Below, in pieces: positions 18,601-26,077 of a stretch of 64,000 nucleotides of DNA. The notes under the pieces were generated by a model. That model was given only the letters and a program-made list of their open reading frames with translations. It searched no databases and had not been told where the DNA came from. Each line of letters starts with the position of its first letter. Within the stretch, counting starts at the first letter, position 1. A program made the position numbers and the translations under genes. This DNA is from Verrucomicrobia bacterium LW23. Lineage in GTDB: Bacteria; Verrucomicrobiota; Verrucomicrobiia; Methylacidiphilales; UBA1321. The stretch is taken from assembly GCA_003054695.1 (NCBI GenBank), contig QAZA01000045.1, positions 248,001 to 312,000 of the forward strand, in the 5' to 3' direction.

Positions 18601-20345
18601 ATACTCTTGCCAAAGTCGACGGGTTTCGCCAGATCCTGAACGCGGTGCGCCCCGGCCGGCTGAAGCTGGTTATTGCATTTGGTTCTGTCATTGCGCGCAG
18701 CGGCTATCCCTACGAAGCCGCTTACGCGCTTGCCAACGACTGCCTTGCCTATCAGCTTTCTGTCTACCAGCGTCAGCATCCCCAAATCCGGTGTCAGGTG
18801 CTGGACTGGACGGTGTGGTCCGAGACGGGTATGGGATCTGCGATGCACGCCATCGAAAGCCTCAAAAGGAACGGCGTAGACCCCTTGAGCAACGAGGCCG
18901 GGCGGCATGCCTTTCTCTCCGTCCTCGGCAACAGCGATGCCGACTTCCGCCCCATCGTCGCCGGCCGGTTGCCCCAGTCCGAAGCGTTCCTGTTTGCCAG
19001 GCAAACGCCGCGAATCGATGGCTGGCCGGATGCCGAAGTCACAACGTTCATCCCTGGGGTGGAGATCGTCGCCAAAGTCGCCCTCTCCCTGGAGAAGCTA
19101 CCCTGGCTGGAGGGGCACACGTCCCGCGACGGAGTCCTGATCCTGCCTGGTATTTTAGCGATGGAGCTGATGGAGTCCGTAGCTCTGGCATTAAGCCCCG
19201 GCACGCCATTCCCTTGCTTAAAGGACGTCCAGTTTGAGCGCCTTGTGCGGGTGTCAACAGTTACAGCGTTTGACGTCTGCATCCAGGCCATTATGCAAGC
19301 GGATGGAGCGATTCTGTGCCGCCTTGCAGAGGATAACAGCGCCCATGCCGATCTGATTGCATCCATGCTCTGTGTCCGTTCAGCGGAACGCACACCCCCT
19401 GTTGCCGCAGCCAAGCCGGCAACCAGACTTATGGAGCCGGCCGGCCGATTACTGGCGGAGGAAGTGTATGAACACCTGCTCTTTCATCGCAAGGCCTTTC
19501 AGATTATCAACAACTATAGTTTTGCAGATGCAACGCGGGCCGTCTTTCATGTTTCATCGGACAGCGAAGGCAGCAGCACGTTGCAAAAGACAACTACCCT
19601 GCACGACGCCTTTCTCCATGGTGTCCAGGTATGCGTGCCCAGGGAACTCCTGCTGCCTGTCCGTATCGGAACTCTCCTGCGAAGGCGCCCCACGGGATTT
19701 ACCTCATGCACCGTAGATGCCAGAGAAATCAGCTTTACCCCGGAGGCCTACTACTACCACATTGCCGCTTATGATGAAACCGGAGCCATGCTGGAAGAAT
19801 GGAAGGACGTCGAATTTCGATGCTATGGCGCCAATACAAACACCGCAAGCCTGCCGGACTCTTTAGCATCCATCATGCGCGAAAGGGAGCGCGCTGCGGA
19901 AGTTCGTTCTTCAGGCTATTTTGAGTATCGCCATACGGTTGGTTTTAAAGAAACAAATGTGGCAGGCAACGTCTACTACACCAATCATATCGAGTGGCAG
20001 GGCCGCTGCCGCGAAATGTTTTTAAAAGCACACGCGCCCGATGTCCTTCATGAGCTTGAATCCGGACAGCTGGCACTGGTAACCGTATCCTGCTCCTGCG
20101 AGTACGAAGCCGAGCTGCGCGCATTCGACGAAGTCTCCGTGCGTATGCGTATGGATGCGCTGGGAAATGACTGGGTCACGATGAGCTTTGAGTATTGGTG
20201 CGCGCAGTCCCTTACGGAGGTACGCATTGCCAAAGGTCTTCAGAAAATAGCAGCACGCCGCCGCACCCCCCATGGGCTAAAGCCTACGCATTTACCAGAG
20301 AGCATGGTTATCGCATTTAAAGCTTACGGAAATGATGTAGGATAA
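15663..20345 (+). CDS. AT-less enediyne-type iterative type I polyketide synthase with fused thioesterase
   Basis: 1,560 residues from the ATG at 15663 (M-T-S-S-P-I-A-I-L-G leads straight into the KS fold). Order: ketosynthase 1-450 with the full triad Cys204 (DAACASS), His338 (EAHGTGTD) and His375 (NIGHTK); linker 455-640 where an acyltransferase would be expected but no GHSxG motif is found; carrier domain about 640-710 with Ser674 in LGVDSLS; ketoreductase 870-1105 (LVTGGAKGITAEC; IAFGSVIARSG; YALAN); dehydratase 1130-1390 with His1152 and Asp1315 (HDAFLHGVQVCVPRE); and a hot-dog thioesterase 1420-1535 (GNVYYTNHIEWQGRCREMF). The KR, DH and TE segments resemble enediyne PKSE and CalE7/DynE7 proteins. 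Classical PKSEs have an in-line AT and a C-terminal phosphopantetheinyl transferase; both are missing here. The likely product is a linear polyene released by the TE. Confidence 0.83.
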   Translation: MTSSPIAILGLACEFPGSSTPEALWQTALRKHRWFRKIPTERLPDEYMDLPGNGPDTTLVRRAAVLEGYRIPYDRLLIGEKDIHTADLAHWLALDCAMRAIEDAGLGPHLPRDSTCVIVGNCLTGETSRAESLRLRWPYVRKALKESGLSGTDDEWRHREQHYKARFAKVESRTLAGALANVIAGRITHRHDLKGGCYSVDAACASSLVAVAQGASMLASGEVDCAVVGGVDVSLDPLELVGFSKAGALSGGEMKIFDVDRSGFLPGEGCGFAVLMRADHPAVRHAPRIRGYIRGWAASSDGQHDLTAPRPVGQRLVLERAYRRAGFGIETVPLFEAHGTGTDVGDRVEAETLLGLLAGSTHAAAIGSIKANIGHTKAAAGIAGMIKATLALEAQILPPTTGCDTPMDTLRNAKALRILNEAEEWPEGQPARAGVSAFGFGGVNAHLVLEGAPSASARSRRNIPVATRHGAEIFFFEGATVEALEAGLSRVRAFAPMLAQAQLAPLACATAQAIAGTEGWRTAILARSADELSARIDRAIQHLRTGPDVELLADPIFVGRVMRADEASEAEDSSTCSSPAEAFVKGALREPATVGAGRDLPPFDLNWKPRYFVNPCERPLPEKESPKRQQPPAQKPATALEAVNRVLRERKGEGFALDEVHDKDPSLSSLGVDSLSIFDLVAAVEGYGYKERELAHNLMTVSQFAAIFDEIEAAGTSPAPAALSFSDRLASWVRAFDVAWEAAPALRAGADVASAQALVVRCNAAIEPSELNALLTALRAGPPKQPVAFLDSTGQWCGFAKTLAIEQPHRRVLYLHHHAGSPPSATQIEAELREPFTFREVQYTADGERLLPRVVLTDPLHAIGSIPLGPEDVVLVTGGAKGITAECVHALASVTGVRLALTGRSLQSESVDVQHTLERLRQHNIVHQYWAADIADERSTAQLIEDVENKLGVITAIIHGAGVNEPCDIASLTERVVRTHTLAKVDGFRQILNAVRPGRLKLVIAFGSVIARSGYPYEAAYALANDCLAYQLSVYQRQHPQIRCQVLDWTVWSETGMGSAMHAIESLKRNGVDPLSNEAGRHAFLSVLGNSDADFRPIVAGRLPQSEAFLFARQTPRIDGWPDAEVTTFIPGVEIVAKVALSLEKLPWLEGHTSRDGVLILPGILAMELMESVALALSPGTPFPCLKDVQFERLVRVSTVTAFDVCIQAIMQADGAILCRLAEDNSAHADLIASMLCVRSAERTPPVAAAKPATRLMEPAGRLLAEEVYEHLLFHRKAFQIINNYSFADATRAVFHVSSDSEGSSTLQKTTTLHDAFLHGVQVCVPRELLLPVRIGTLLRRRPTGFTSCTVDAREISFTPEAYYYHIAAYDETGAMLEEWKDVEFRCYGANTNTASLPDSLASIMRERERAAEVRSSGYFEYRHTVGFKETNVAGNVYYTNHIEWQGRCREMFLKAHAPDVLHELESGQLALVTVSCSCEYEAELRAFDEVSVRMRMDALGNDWVTMSFEYWCAQSLTEVRIAKGLQKIAARRRTPHGLKPTHLPESMVIAFKAYGNDVG

Positions 20346-20476
20346 GACGGAGAGCTGGAAATGCTATGCCTTGGCAAAGCCCCTTTCCCAAACGTCCGTC
20401 TCCGATGTTTTTCGAGACCTAAGGCTGTCGACATTCGCTTTTTTCGCTTCGACAGCCTCTAATCCCGCAACAGCTT

Positions 20477-20634
20477 AGAGCGTTTTCCAGATAGCTTGTC
20501 GCGGATTTTCCAAGCTCCGAGAACGGCTCCGCCGTTCTCGGAGCCTTGTGCTCGGTCGACTGTATTTGCAAACGCTCGGCTCCGCCGTTCTTGGAGCTTG
20601 GCACATTCGCGACAAGCTATCTGGAAAATGCTCT
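20477..20634. repeat. 158-bp palindromic intergenic element (REP/MITE-like)
   Basis: Long imperfect inverted repeat: the left arm starts AGAGCGTTTTCCAGATAGCT and the right arm, in reverse complement, starts AGAGCATTTTCCAGATAGCT; about 46 of 51 arm bases agree. A nested palindrome (CTCCGAGAACGGC ... GCCGTTCTCGGAG) lies inside the left half. It fills the 310-bp gap between the convergent PKS and oxidoreductase genes and may also terminate both. Related pieces are at 836-887 and 40893-41003. Confidence 0.72.
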
Positions 20635-20655
20635 GGATGGGCTTTGCTCTTTGCT

Positions 20656-22248
20656 CTACAGGTATCGGATTGCTCTCAATTGAGAACAGGTCGCCCAGGG
20701 TTCCATCGCCATTGAAGTGACGACACCGGACATCATCGCCCCGGCGATGCCGTTCATCAACGTGTCCTGCCCGGTCAGGTAGAAGCCGCGGATGGATGTC
20801 CGCGGAGCGATCCAGTCGTCCTGGAATCTCTCACTGGAGTATTCGAGCCCGTACTGCTCGCCAGACCGCGTGTTCAGGTAACTATCGACCGTGAGCGGTG
20901 ACGACGTTTCCTGAAACGCGGCCTGGCCTTCCAGCTGCGGAAACATACGGTACAGCGTCGCCCGGTAAGGTCGCGTCAGGGCCTCCTTTGCCTCCATGTA
21001 GTCGTCTCCGCGCTCGCCGGCTTTTGTCCCGATCCATGGCTTAAACCAGGCATAGTCGGCAACCCCCATCACATGGATCACCGTCGTCTCCCCCATGCGG
21101 TCCTTCCAGGTGGGATCCTTGAGCGAGGGAAAGCCGATGTAGCATAGCGGGGGCGGGTTCCCTCTGGGGTCGCGCAGGTACCGCGCCAGGTTCTCATCGT
21201 GGTTATACCCGGGGTGGACCCAGAGATTGCCGCCCGGGTGGCTGCTCAGGCAGCTCGCGTCGCGTCTGATCCCCAGCGTCAGGGTAAGGAAACTCAGCGA
21301 CGGCCTGAGGCGACTGATTTTGTCCGCCACACGGGGCGGCACCCATTCCCTGTCCACAAGCCTGTGGTAGGTGTTGAGTATGCCGGCGGAGCTCACCACC
21401 TTTTTGCCAAGGATGGTCTCCCCGCTTTCCAGCTCCACGCCCACGGCAACGCCTTTCCGCACGAGAACCCTGGCGACACCCTTGTTGACGACGACTTTGC
21501 CCCCATTCGCCTCAATACTCGCCACAATCGTCCGCGCCACTTCCGACGACCCACCCCGCGGAAAGCTGCCTCCCGACAAGTAATGATGCGCCACAGCCGC
21601 GTGAGCTCCAAAGCTGCTGCGTTTGGGTGGAAGCCCGTAGTCGCCCCACTGGCCGGCCAGCACGCTGATGAGTCTTTCGTCGCTGGTAAGGCTTCTCAGC
21701 ACGCTAAAGGTCGAGGCCGCAAAGTACCTCTTTTTCTCAAAAAGCCCCGCGAAAAAGCCGAGAGCGGGCGGGAGCCCCTTCCTCATCGCGCGGTATTCCA
21801 GAGCCTTCGAGACGGACGGCAGGAGCTTCAGGTATGCGGCGATCGCCCTCCTCTCGGCCGGAAAATGTCGTTCAAGCTCCTCGCGAAAGTTCTCCGGCCC
21901 GGCGCGTAGCGAGTAGCTCTTATCGGGGTAGACCAGCCGATCGTACTCGTCCGCCATCGGGGCAAAGCTCAGTTGCTCGCCGGAGATAAAGTCGAAAATC
22001 TTCCGCAGCCCGTTCCCCTTGTCGTGCACCTGCCCGAGGTAGTGCAGGCCGCTGTCCCCCTCAAATCCCCTTCGGCGATACGTGTGAGTCGCCCCCCCGG
22101 CGGTGTAGTGCTTCTCCAGAACCAGCACGGAACGCCCTTGCCTGGCCTGAAAGCTTGCAACCGTAAGCCCGCTGATTCCCGACCCGATGACGATGACGTC
22201 ATATCTCTTCTCAACAATATCTGGCTGAAACCGGGATCCAATCGTCAT
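20656..22248 (-). CDS. FAD-dependent oxidoreductase, retinol saturase/phytoene desaturase-like
   Basis: 530 residues from ATG. The N-terminal dinucleotide-binding motif VIVIGSGISGLTVASFQARQ (about residues 18-37) is followed by EKHYTAGGATHTY, typical of the CrtI/CrtO/RetSat branch of flavin amine-oxidase-like proteins. The C-terminus has the matching FAD-binding segment GFYLTGQDTLMNGIAGAMMSG. The length fits retinol saturase and carotene isomerase/desaturase homologues. These enzymes reduce, oxidise or isomerise conjugated polyenes. The gene converges on the polyketide synthase, so a plausible role is tailoring of a PKS-derived polyene; no carotenoid genes are nearby. The direction of the reaction cannot be told from sequence. 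Confidence 0.75.
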   Translation of the reverse strand: MTIGSRFQPDIVEKRYDVIVIGSGISGLTVASFQARQGRSVLVLEKHYTAGGATHTYRRRGFEGDSGLHYLGQVHDKGNGLRKIFDFISGEQLSFAPMADEYDRLVYPDKSYSLRAGPENFREELERHFPAERRAIAAYLKLLPSVSKALEYRAMRKGLPPALGFFAGLFEKKRYFAASTFSVLRSLTSDERLISVLAGQWGDYGLPPKRSSFGAHAAVAHHYLSGGSFPRGGSSEVARTIVASIEANGGKVVVNKGVARVLVRKGVAVGVELESGETILGKKVVSSAGILNTYHRLVDREWVPPRVADKISRLRPSLSFLTLTLGIRRDASCLSSHPGGNLWVHPGYNHDENLARYLRDPRGNPPPLCYIGFPSLKDPTWKDRMGETTVIHVMGVADYAWFKPWIGTKAGERGDDYMEAKEALTRPYRATLYRMFPQLEGQAAFQETSSPLTVDSYLNTRSGEQYGLEYSSERFQDDWIAPRTSIRGFYLTGQDTLMNGIAGAMMSGVVTSMAMEPWATCSQLRAIRYL

Positions 22249-22324
22249 GGTGATACTCTACCACGCGCGGCCCGGCAAAGAACACTCCAATGGGGGGGGA
22301 CGCAGGCACCAAGCGGGCAGCATT

Positions 22325-23215
22325 TCAGACAGCGGAGGGAATTTGATTCCGGCGGCGGTACGATGCCGGGGGGGTGCCTGTGGTAAGGCGGAATACGCGG
22401 CTGAAGTGATGGCGATCGACAAAACCAGTCCGCTCCGCAATTTCTTCCATGCTTGCGGTCTCAAAAATCAAAAGCCTGGCCGCTTCCTTGACACGAAGCA
22501 GCGTGACATAGGCTGCGGGTGTCATGCCAAAAACGGGCTGAAAGAGGCGTCGAAAGTGGTCCGGGGAGTAGCCGCAGCGAGCGGCAAGCACTCCAATGGA
22601 TAAATCCTGGTCCAGGTGGGTGTTTATCCAGGCATTAAGGGATGCGAGGCGGAAGAAGCCTTTACGCCATGCTATCCAGGCCGGATGCTTTTCCGCCTGG
22701 GCGATCTCCCAGCACAGCGCCATGGCCTGGCTGGCCATGGATTCCACGCGAAGATATGCGGAAAGGGAATGAATCTCCTCCCGACTTTGCTGCGCCAGGC
22801 TCGCCAGCCACGAGTCGCAAAGCGCCTGGAGTGGCGGAGAAAAAGGCAGCTCGATCGGCAAGGGGATCAACTGCGAAATCAGCCCAAGCGGGAAGCCTGT
22901 AACGTCAAAATGCATAAACGCGTGGTCGACACTTCCCTGCACCAACCCCACACCGTGAAAGCGGGGCGGAACAAGGACAAGCCGTCTGGCGGGAACGTGC
23001 ATATCCCCTTGCAAGGAGCGAAACACGACGCCGGGCTGCTCGTTGTAATAGAGGCGCCAGAACTCGTTATGCATCGGCGTACCATTCCACCACGTGGAGA
23101 TAACGGTTTTGCCGTGATAATAGGCGTGAACTTCCAGCCGCAGGAACTCATTGTTGGAAAGAAGCCGCGCCATCGCGGGATTATACACATCACTGCCCAC
23201 CACGTCCACGTGCAC
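22325..23215 (-). CDS. AraC family transcriptional regulator
   Basis: Up to 296 residues from a GTG at 23215; an ATG at 23173 giving 282 residues is equally possible. The N-terminal half is a cupin-like sensor (FHGVGLVQGSVDHAFMHFDV). The C-terminal ~100 residues hold two helix-turn-helices: LSIGVLAARCGYSPDHFRRLF and the AraC signature EIAERTGFVDRHHFSRVFR followed by GTPPASYRR. It lies 36 bp downstream of the GH74-like gene on the same strand, so it may be in one operon with the GH1 and BNR genes and sense a released sugar; the ligand is unknown. Confidence 0.87.
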   Translation of the reverse strand: MHVDVVGSDVYNPAMARLLSNNEFLRLEVHAYYHGKTVISTWWNGTPMHNEFWRLYYNEQPGVVFRSLQGDMHVPARRLVLVPPRFHGVGLVQGSVDHAFMHFDVTGFPLGLISQLIPLPIELPFSPPLQALCDSWLASLAQQSREEIHSLSAYLRVESMASQAMALCWEIAQAEKHPAWIAWRKGFFRLASLNAWINTHLDQDLSIGVLAARCGYSPDHFRRLFQPVFGMTPAAYVTLLRVKEAARLLIFETASMEEIAERTGFVDRHHFSRVFRLTTGTPPASYRRRNQIPSAV

Positions 23216-23251
23216 TGCAGCCCGGGCAATCGCTCCCTGGAGTTCTGAAGC

Positions 23252-26071
23252 TTAGCGCTCCGTCTGAAGGATGGAGACGTCGTCGAGCCAGACGCTGCCA
23301 GTGCCTTTGGCGTGGATGACGAGGCTGGCATGGGCGCATTCGGGGGAGAGTTTCAGGGTTTTGTCGAAGCTTTGCCAGTCGGAGGAGGCGGTGGGGGTGG
23401 CGGGTTTGGACGCGTCGAGAATGTTGATCCAGGAGATTTGTTTCTCGGCTTCGTCGAAGCTTTGGATGGCGACGAATACTTCGGTGAAGGCGCCTTCGAC
23501 CCTGAGCTTGCCGGTTACTTTGATTCGCTTTTCCGCAAGCTGCTCTGGCAGCGCGTATGCCGCAACCCCGGTGGCCTCGCTCGGAAGCTTCAGCTCAAGG
23601 GCGGCAGGCTTGCTTGCGTATGTTGATGTGTCTGGCTGAAGCGTTGCGTCGGGCGAGGTGGACCAGCGGAGGGTCCAGCCTTCCAGAGGATCGCCTGCTG
23701 GAGAATCGAAGTTGCCGTTTTTGAGGAGCTGTTTGTCCGGCGCGATGACGGGCTCCTTGAAGTGCGTGGCACTGACGAGTGCGGCGGCTTTTTCGTTGAG
23801 CGGAATCCACAAGGTGCCGCATCCGCCGGTACCTACAACGATGCGGTCGCCCGCAAAGGCGACGCTGTTGGCAATTCGGTTGGGCAGCGCTTTGTCCAGC
23901 GTTCGCCATGTCTTGCCCGAGTCGGTGGATAGCGCGACGCCGTCCGATGTTCCAACGGCGATGCGGCCTGCAGCGGCTTTGTCGAAGGTGACGTGGTGAG
24001 CCAGAGCTTCCAGGCTGAGCCGCGTCCAGGTGACGCCGCCGTCGCGAGACTCGTGCACGCCGGAAGTGGGGGAGGCGATGATGTAGCGGCCCGGCACAAA
24101 GGGGTCGGCCTCCACGCTGTTGATTTTTCCGATGGGAGCCGACGGTCTGGCCGCTTCGGTCCACGTTTCGGAGCCGGGGGCGCGGCGGAATATGCGGGAT
24201 TTGTAGCTGGAGATGGCGACGAGGCTGCCGTCCTTGGACGCAGCCAGTTCGCGGCCCACGTGCCATATCTCCGCCTGAAAGAGCCCTATGTCCGGCATGC
24301 CTGTGGAGATAGACTTCCAGGTCTCTCCCGCGTCGTCGGACTGGTAGATGCCGCCGCCTGTGCCCGGCTGTCCGGCCAGGGCAATGTAGACGCGGTCTTT
24401 GTTGGCAGGGTCCGAAGCAAGGGAGTTCATGCGGCGCGATTCCACGGAGCGCAGCCCTTGCATGGCGGGTTTGCGCCACGTGGCTCCGCGGTCATCGCTG
24501 ACGAAAAGCTGGTTGCTGTGCCATGGGCCGTTTTCGGCGGGGCCAATGGCGAAAGTGCGCGCGGGATCGGCGGCAGATACCGCTATGTCCTTGATGTTGT
24601 TGGTGATGACACGCCAGTTCTGCTTGTAGGTGGAGCCGCCGTCCTGGGAGTAGAAGTAGCCGTTATCCGCCATGCCCAGGTGCACGTGGCCGGGATCATC
24701 CGGCACCTGCGTGACGTTGTGCACCACCGTTACCTCGATGCCGTTTCCGGCATAGTTCCACTCTTTGCCCGCGCTGGTGGATTGCCAGAGCATGTACCAG
24801 TCGCCCAGCCACCAGCGCGTGGGGTCGTGCGGATCTACCATCAGAGTGGATATGGCCTTGCCAAAGTGCACCCAGCCGGAGCGGTTGCCGGGATTTCCGT
24901 ACCAGAAGTCGGGCGCCGTTGCAGAAGGGCTAATGCGAGTCCACGCGGCGTCCGAGGGATTGCGACGGTAAAGCTTGCCATCGCCGGCGCCCAGCAGCAG
25001 GAAGTCGGGCCCGGCTGCCATGGCGGTAAACGTTGTGGACGCGGTCGGTTTCAGCGAGGGAGTGCCGCCCGCTGACGTTGTCGCTGAATGGTCGCCGCCA
25101 GATTGGGCCGTTGCGGGTGTGGATGACGCTGCGGGCAGACCTTCGCCGAAGTCCTGCCATGTGCGACCACCGTCCTTGCTCTGCCGGATGCTGGACGTGT
25201 TGAATACGCCGAGCCAGACAGATCCGAAGGCTGGCGGGGCCTGGAGCAACTCGCAGGGAGGCGTTGTCATGGTGGGGGTATCCGAGTCTTTATCCTTTTC
25301 CGCTCTGTCTGTCATCTCTCGCCAGGTAACTCCGCCGTCCTCGCTGAAGAACAGGCCGCCGCGCAGTTCCGCTTTCGCTTTGCCCTGAAGGAAGGAATTG
25401 TAGGGCTGCGCACAAAGCAGCACCCGGCCGGGCTGCGTTTTGTCGAAGTCGATGTCGGTGGGGCTTAGCCCCTCCAGACCGACATTCTGCCAGGTGCGCC
25501 CAAAGTCCGCAGAGCGAAACACGCCATCCTTCATGCTGGCGGCAAGAACGATGTCCGGTTCTGAGGGATCCACGGAGAGGATGCTGCCCCACATGCGGGT
25601 ATTGCCGTTTCCCGCAAACGTTGCTTTCAGCGTGCGCTCGAACGTCTTGCCGCCGTCGCTGCTGCGGTAAATGCCGTCCGGCTGAGCCTCCCAGTGCGAG
25701 CCGGTGGCTACGAGAATGCAGTTGGGATCGCGCGGATCCACCACCAGTCCGCGCGGCTGCTGATTCCCCACCGTGGCGGGGAGGCTGCCATGAAGCATGT
25801 GCCAGTTGGCTCCGCCGTCGTCGCTGCGGTAAAAGCCGCCCACGTCAGTATGCAGGTAGTAGATCTGCGGATTGCCCGTAGGAATGATAGCGATAATATA
25901 TCCCCCGCCGCCAATGTGCCCGGATCTCCACGGGCCGTAGCTTTGCGGACTCGCGACTGGTGCAGCCGGGGCGGCGGTGGTACCGGCTGTTTGCGCGCAG
26001 GCGCGGGTCATATCCATAGCCATTACGGCCAGCAGGATTGTCAGAGTCAGATTGAGTGGTGCGATACGCAT
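23252..26071 (-). CDS. Secreted GH74-like BNR beta-propeller protein with C-terminal carbohydrate-binding module
   Basis: 939 residues. The N-terminal MRIAPLNLTLTILLAVMAM...CAQ is a Sec signal, possibly lipoprotein-like because of the Cys in RACAQ. The mature start has HIGGGGYIIAIIPTGNPQIY and HTDVGGFYRSDDGGANWHML, the GH74-type first-blade pattern. Many Asp-box repeats (SSDGGKTF, SEDGGVTW, SDDRGATW, SDDAGETW, STDSGKTW, SRDGGVTW) run to about residue 760. The last ~160 residues, starting LLKNGNFDSPAGDPLEGWTL and ending GSVWLDDVSI, are a CBM4/9-type jelly-roll module. A role in beta-glucan or xyloglucan breakdown fits the GH1 gene 6 bp upstream. It is the counterpart of the BNR protein next to the first cassette, which lacks this module. 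Confidence 0.8.
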   Translation of the reverse strand: MRIAPLNLTLTILLAVMAMDMTRACAQTAGTTAAPAAPVASPQSYGPWRSGHIGGGGYIIAIIPTGNPQIYYLHTDVGGFYRSDDGGANWHMLHGSLPATVGNQQPRGLVVDPRDPNCILVATGSHWEAQPDGIYRSSDGGKTFERTLKATFAGNGNTRMWGSILSVDPSEPDIVLAASMKDGVFRSADFGRTWQNVGLEGLSPTDIDFDKTQPGRVLLCAQPYNSFLQGKAKAELRGGLFFSEDGGVTWREMTDRAEKDKDSDTPTMTTPPCELLQAPPAFGSVWLGVFNTSSIRQSKDGGRTWQDFGEGLPAASSTPATAQSGGDHSATTSAGGTPSLKPTASTTFTAMAAGPDFLLLGAGDGKLYRRNPSDAAWTRISPSATAPDFWYGNPGNRSGWVHFGKAISTLMVDPHDPTRWWLGDWYMLWQSTSAGKEWNYAGNGIEVTVVHNVTQVPDDPGHVHLGMADNGYFYSQDGGSTYKQNWRVITNNIKDIAVSAADPARTFAIGPAENGPWHSNQLFVSDDRGATWRKPAMQGLRSVESRRMNSLASDPANKDRVYIALAGQPGTGGGIYQSDDAGETWKSISTGMPDIGLFQAEIWHVGRELAASKDGSLVAISSYKSRIFRRAPGSETWTEAARPSAPIGKINSVEADPFVPGRYIIASPTSGVHESRDGGVTWTRLSLEALAHHVTFDKAAAGRIAVGTSDGVALSTDSGKTWRTLDKALPNRIANSVAFAGDRIVVGTGGCGTLWIPLNEKAAALVSATHFKEPVIAPDKQLLKNGNFDSPAGDPLEGWTLRWSTSPDATLQPDTSTYASKPAALELKLPSEATGVAAYALPEQLAEKRIKVTGKLRVEGAFTEVFVAIQSFDEAEKQISWINILDASKPATPTASSDWQSFDKTLKLSPECAHASLVIHAKGTGSVWLDDVSILQTER

Positions 26072-26077
26072 AGGAAA

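Noticed and set aside
15663-20345. The PKS as a heterocyst glycolipid (HglE) or PUFA (PfaA) synthase
   Set aside because: PfaA has tandem ACPs, which are absent, and the KR, DH and TE motifs fit the enediyne PKSE/TE group better. The DevBCA-type exporter nearby keeps a glycolipid-like product possible.
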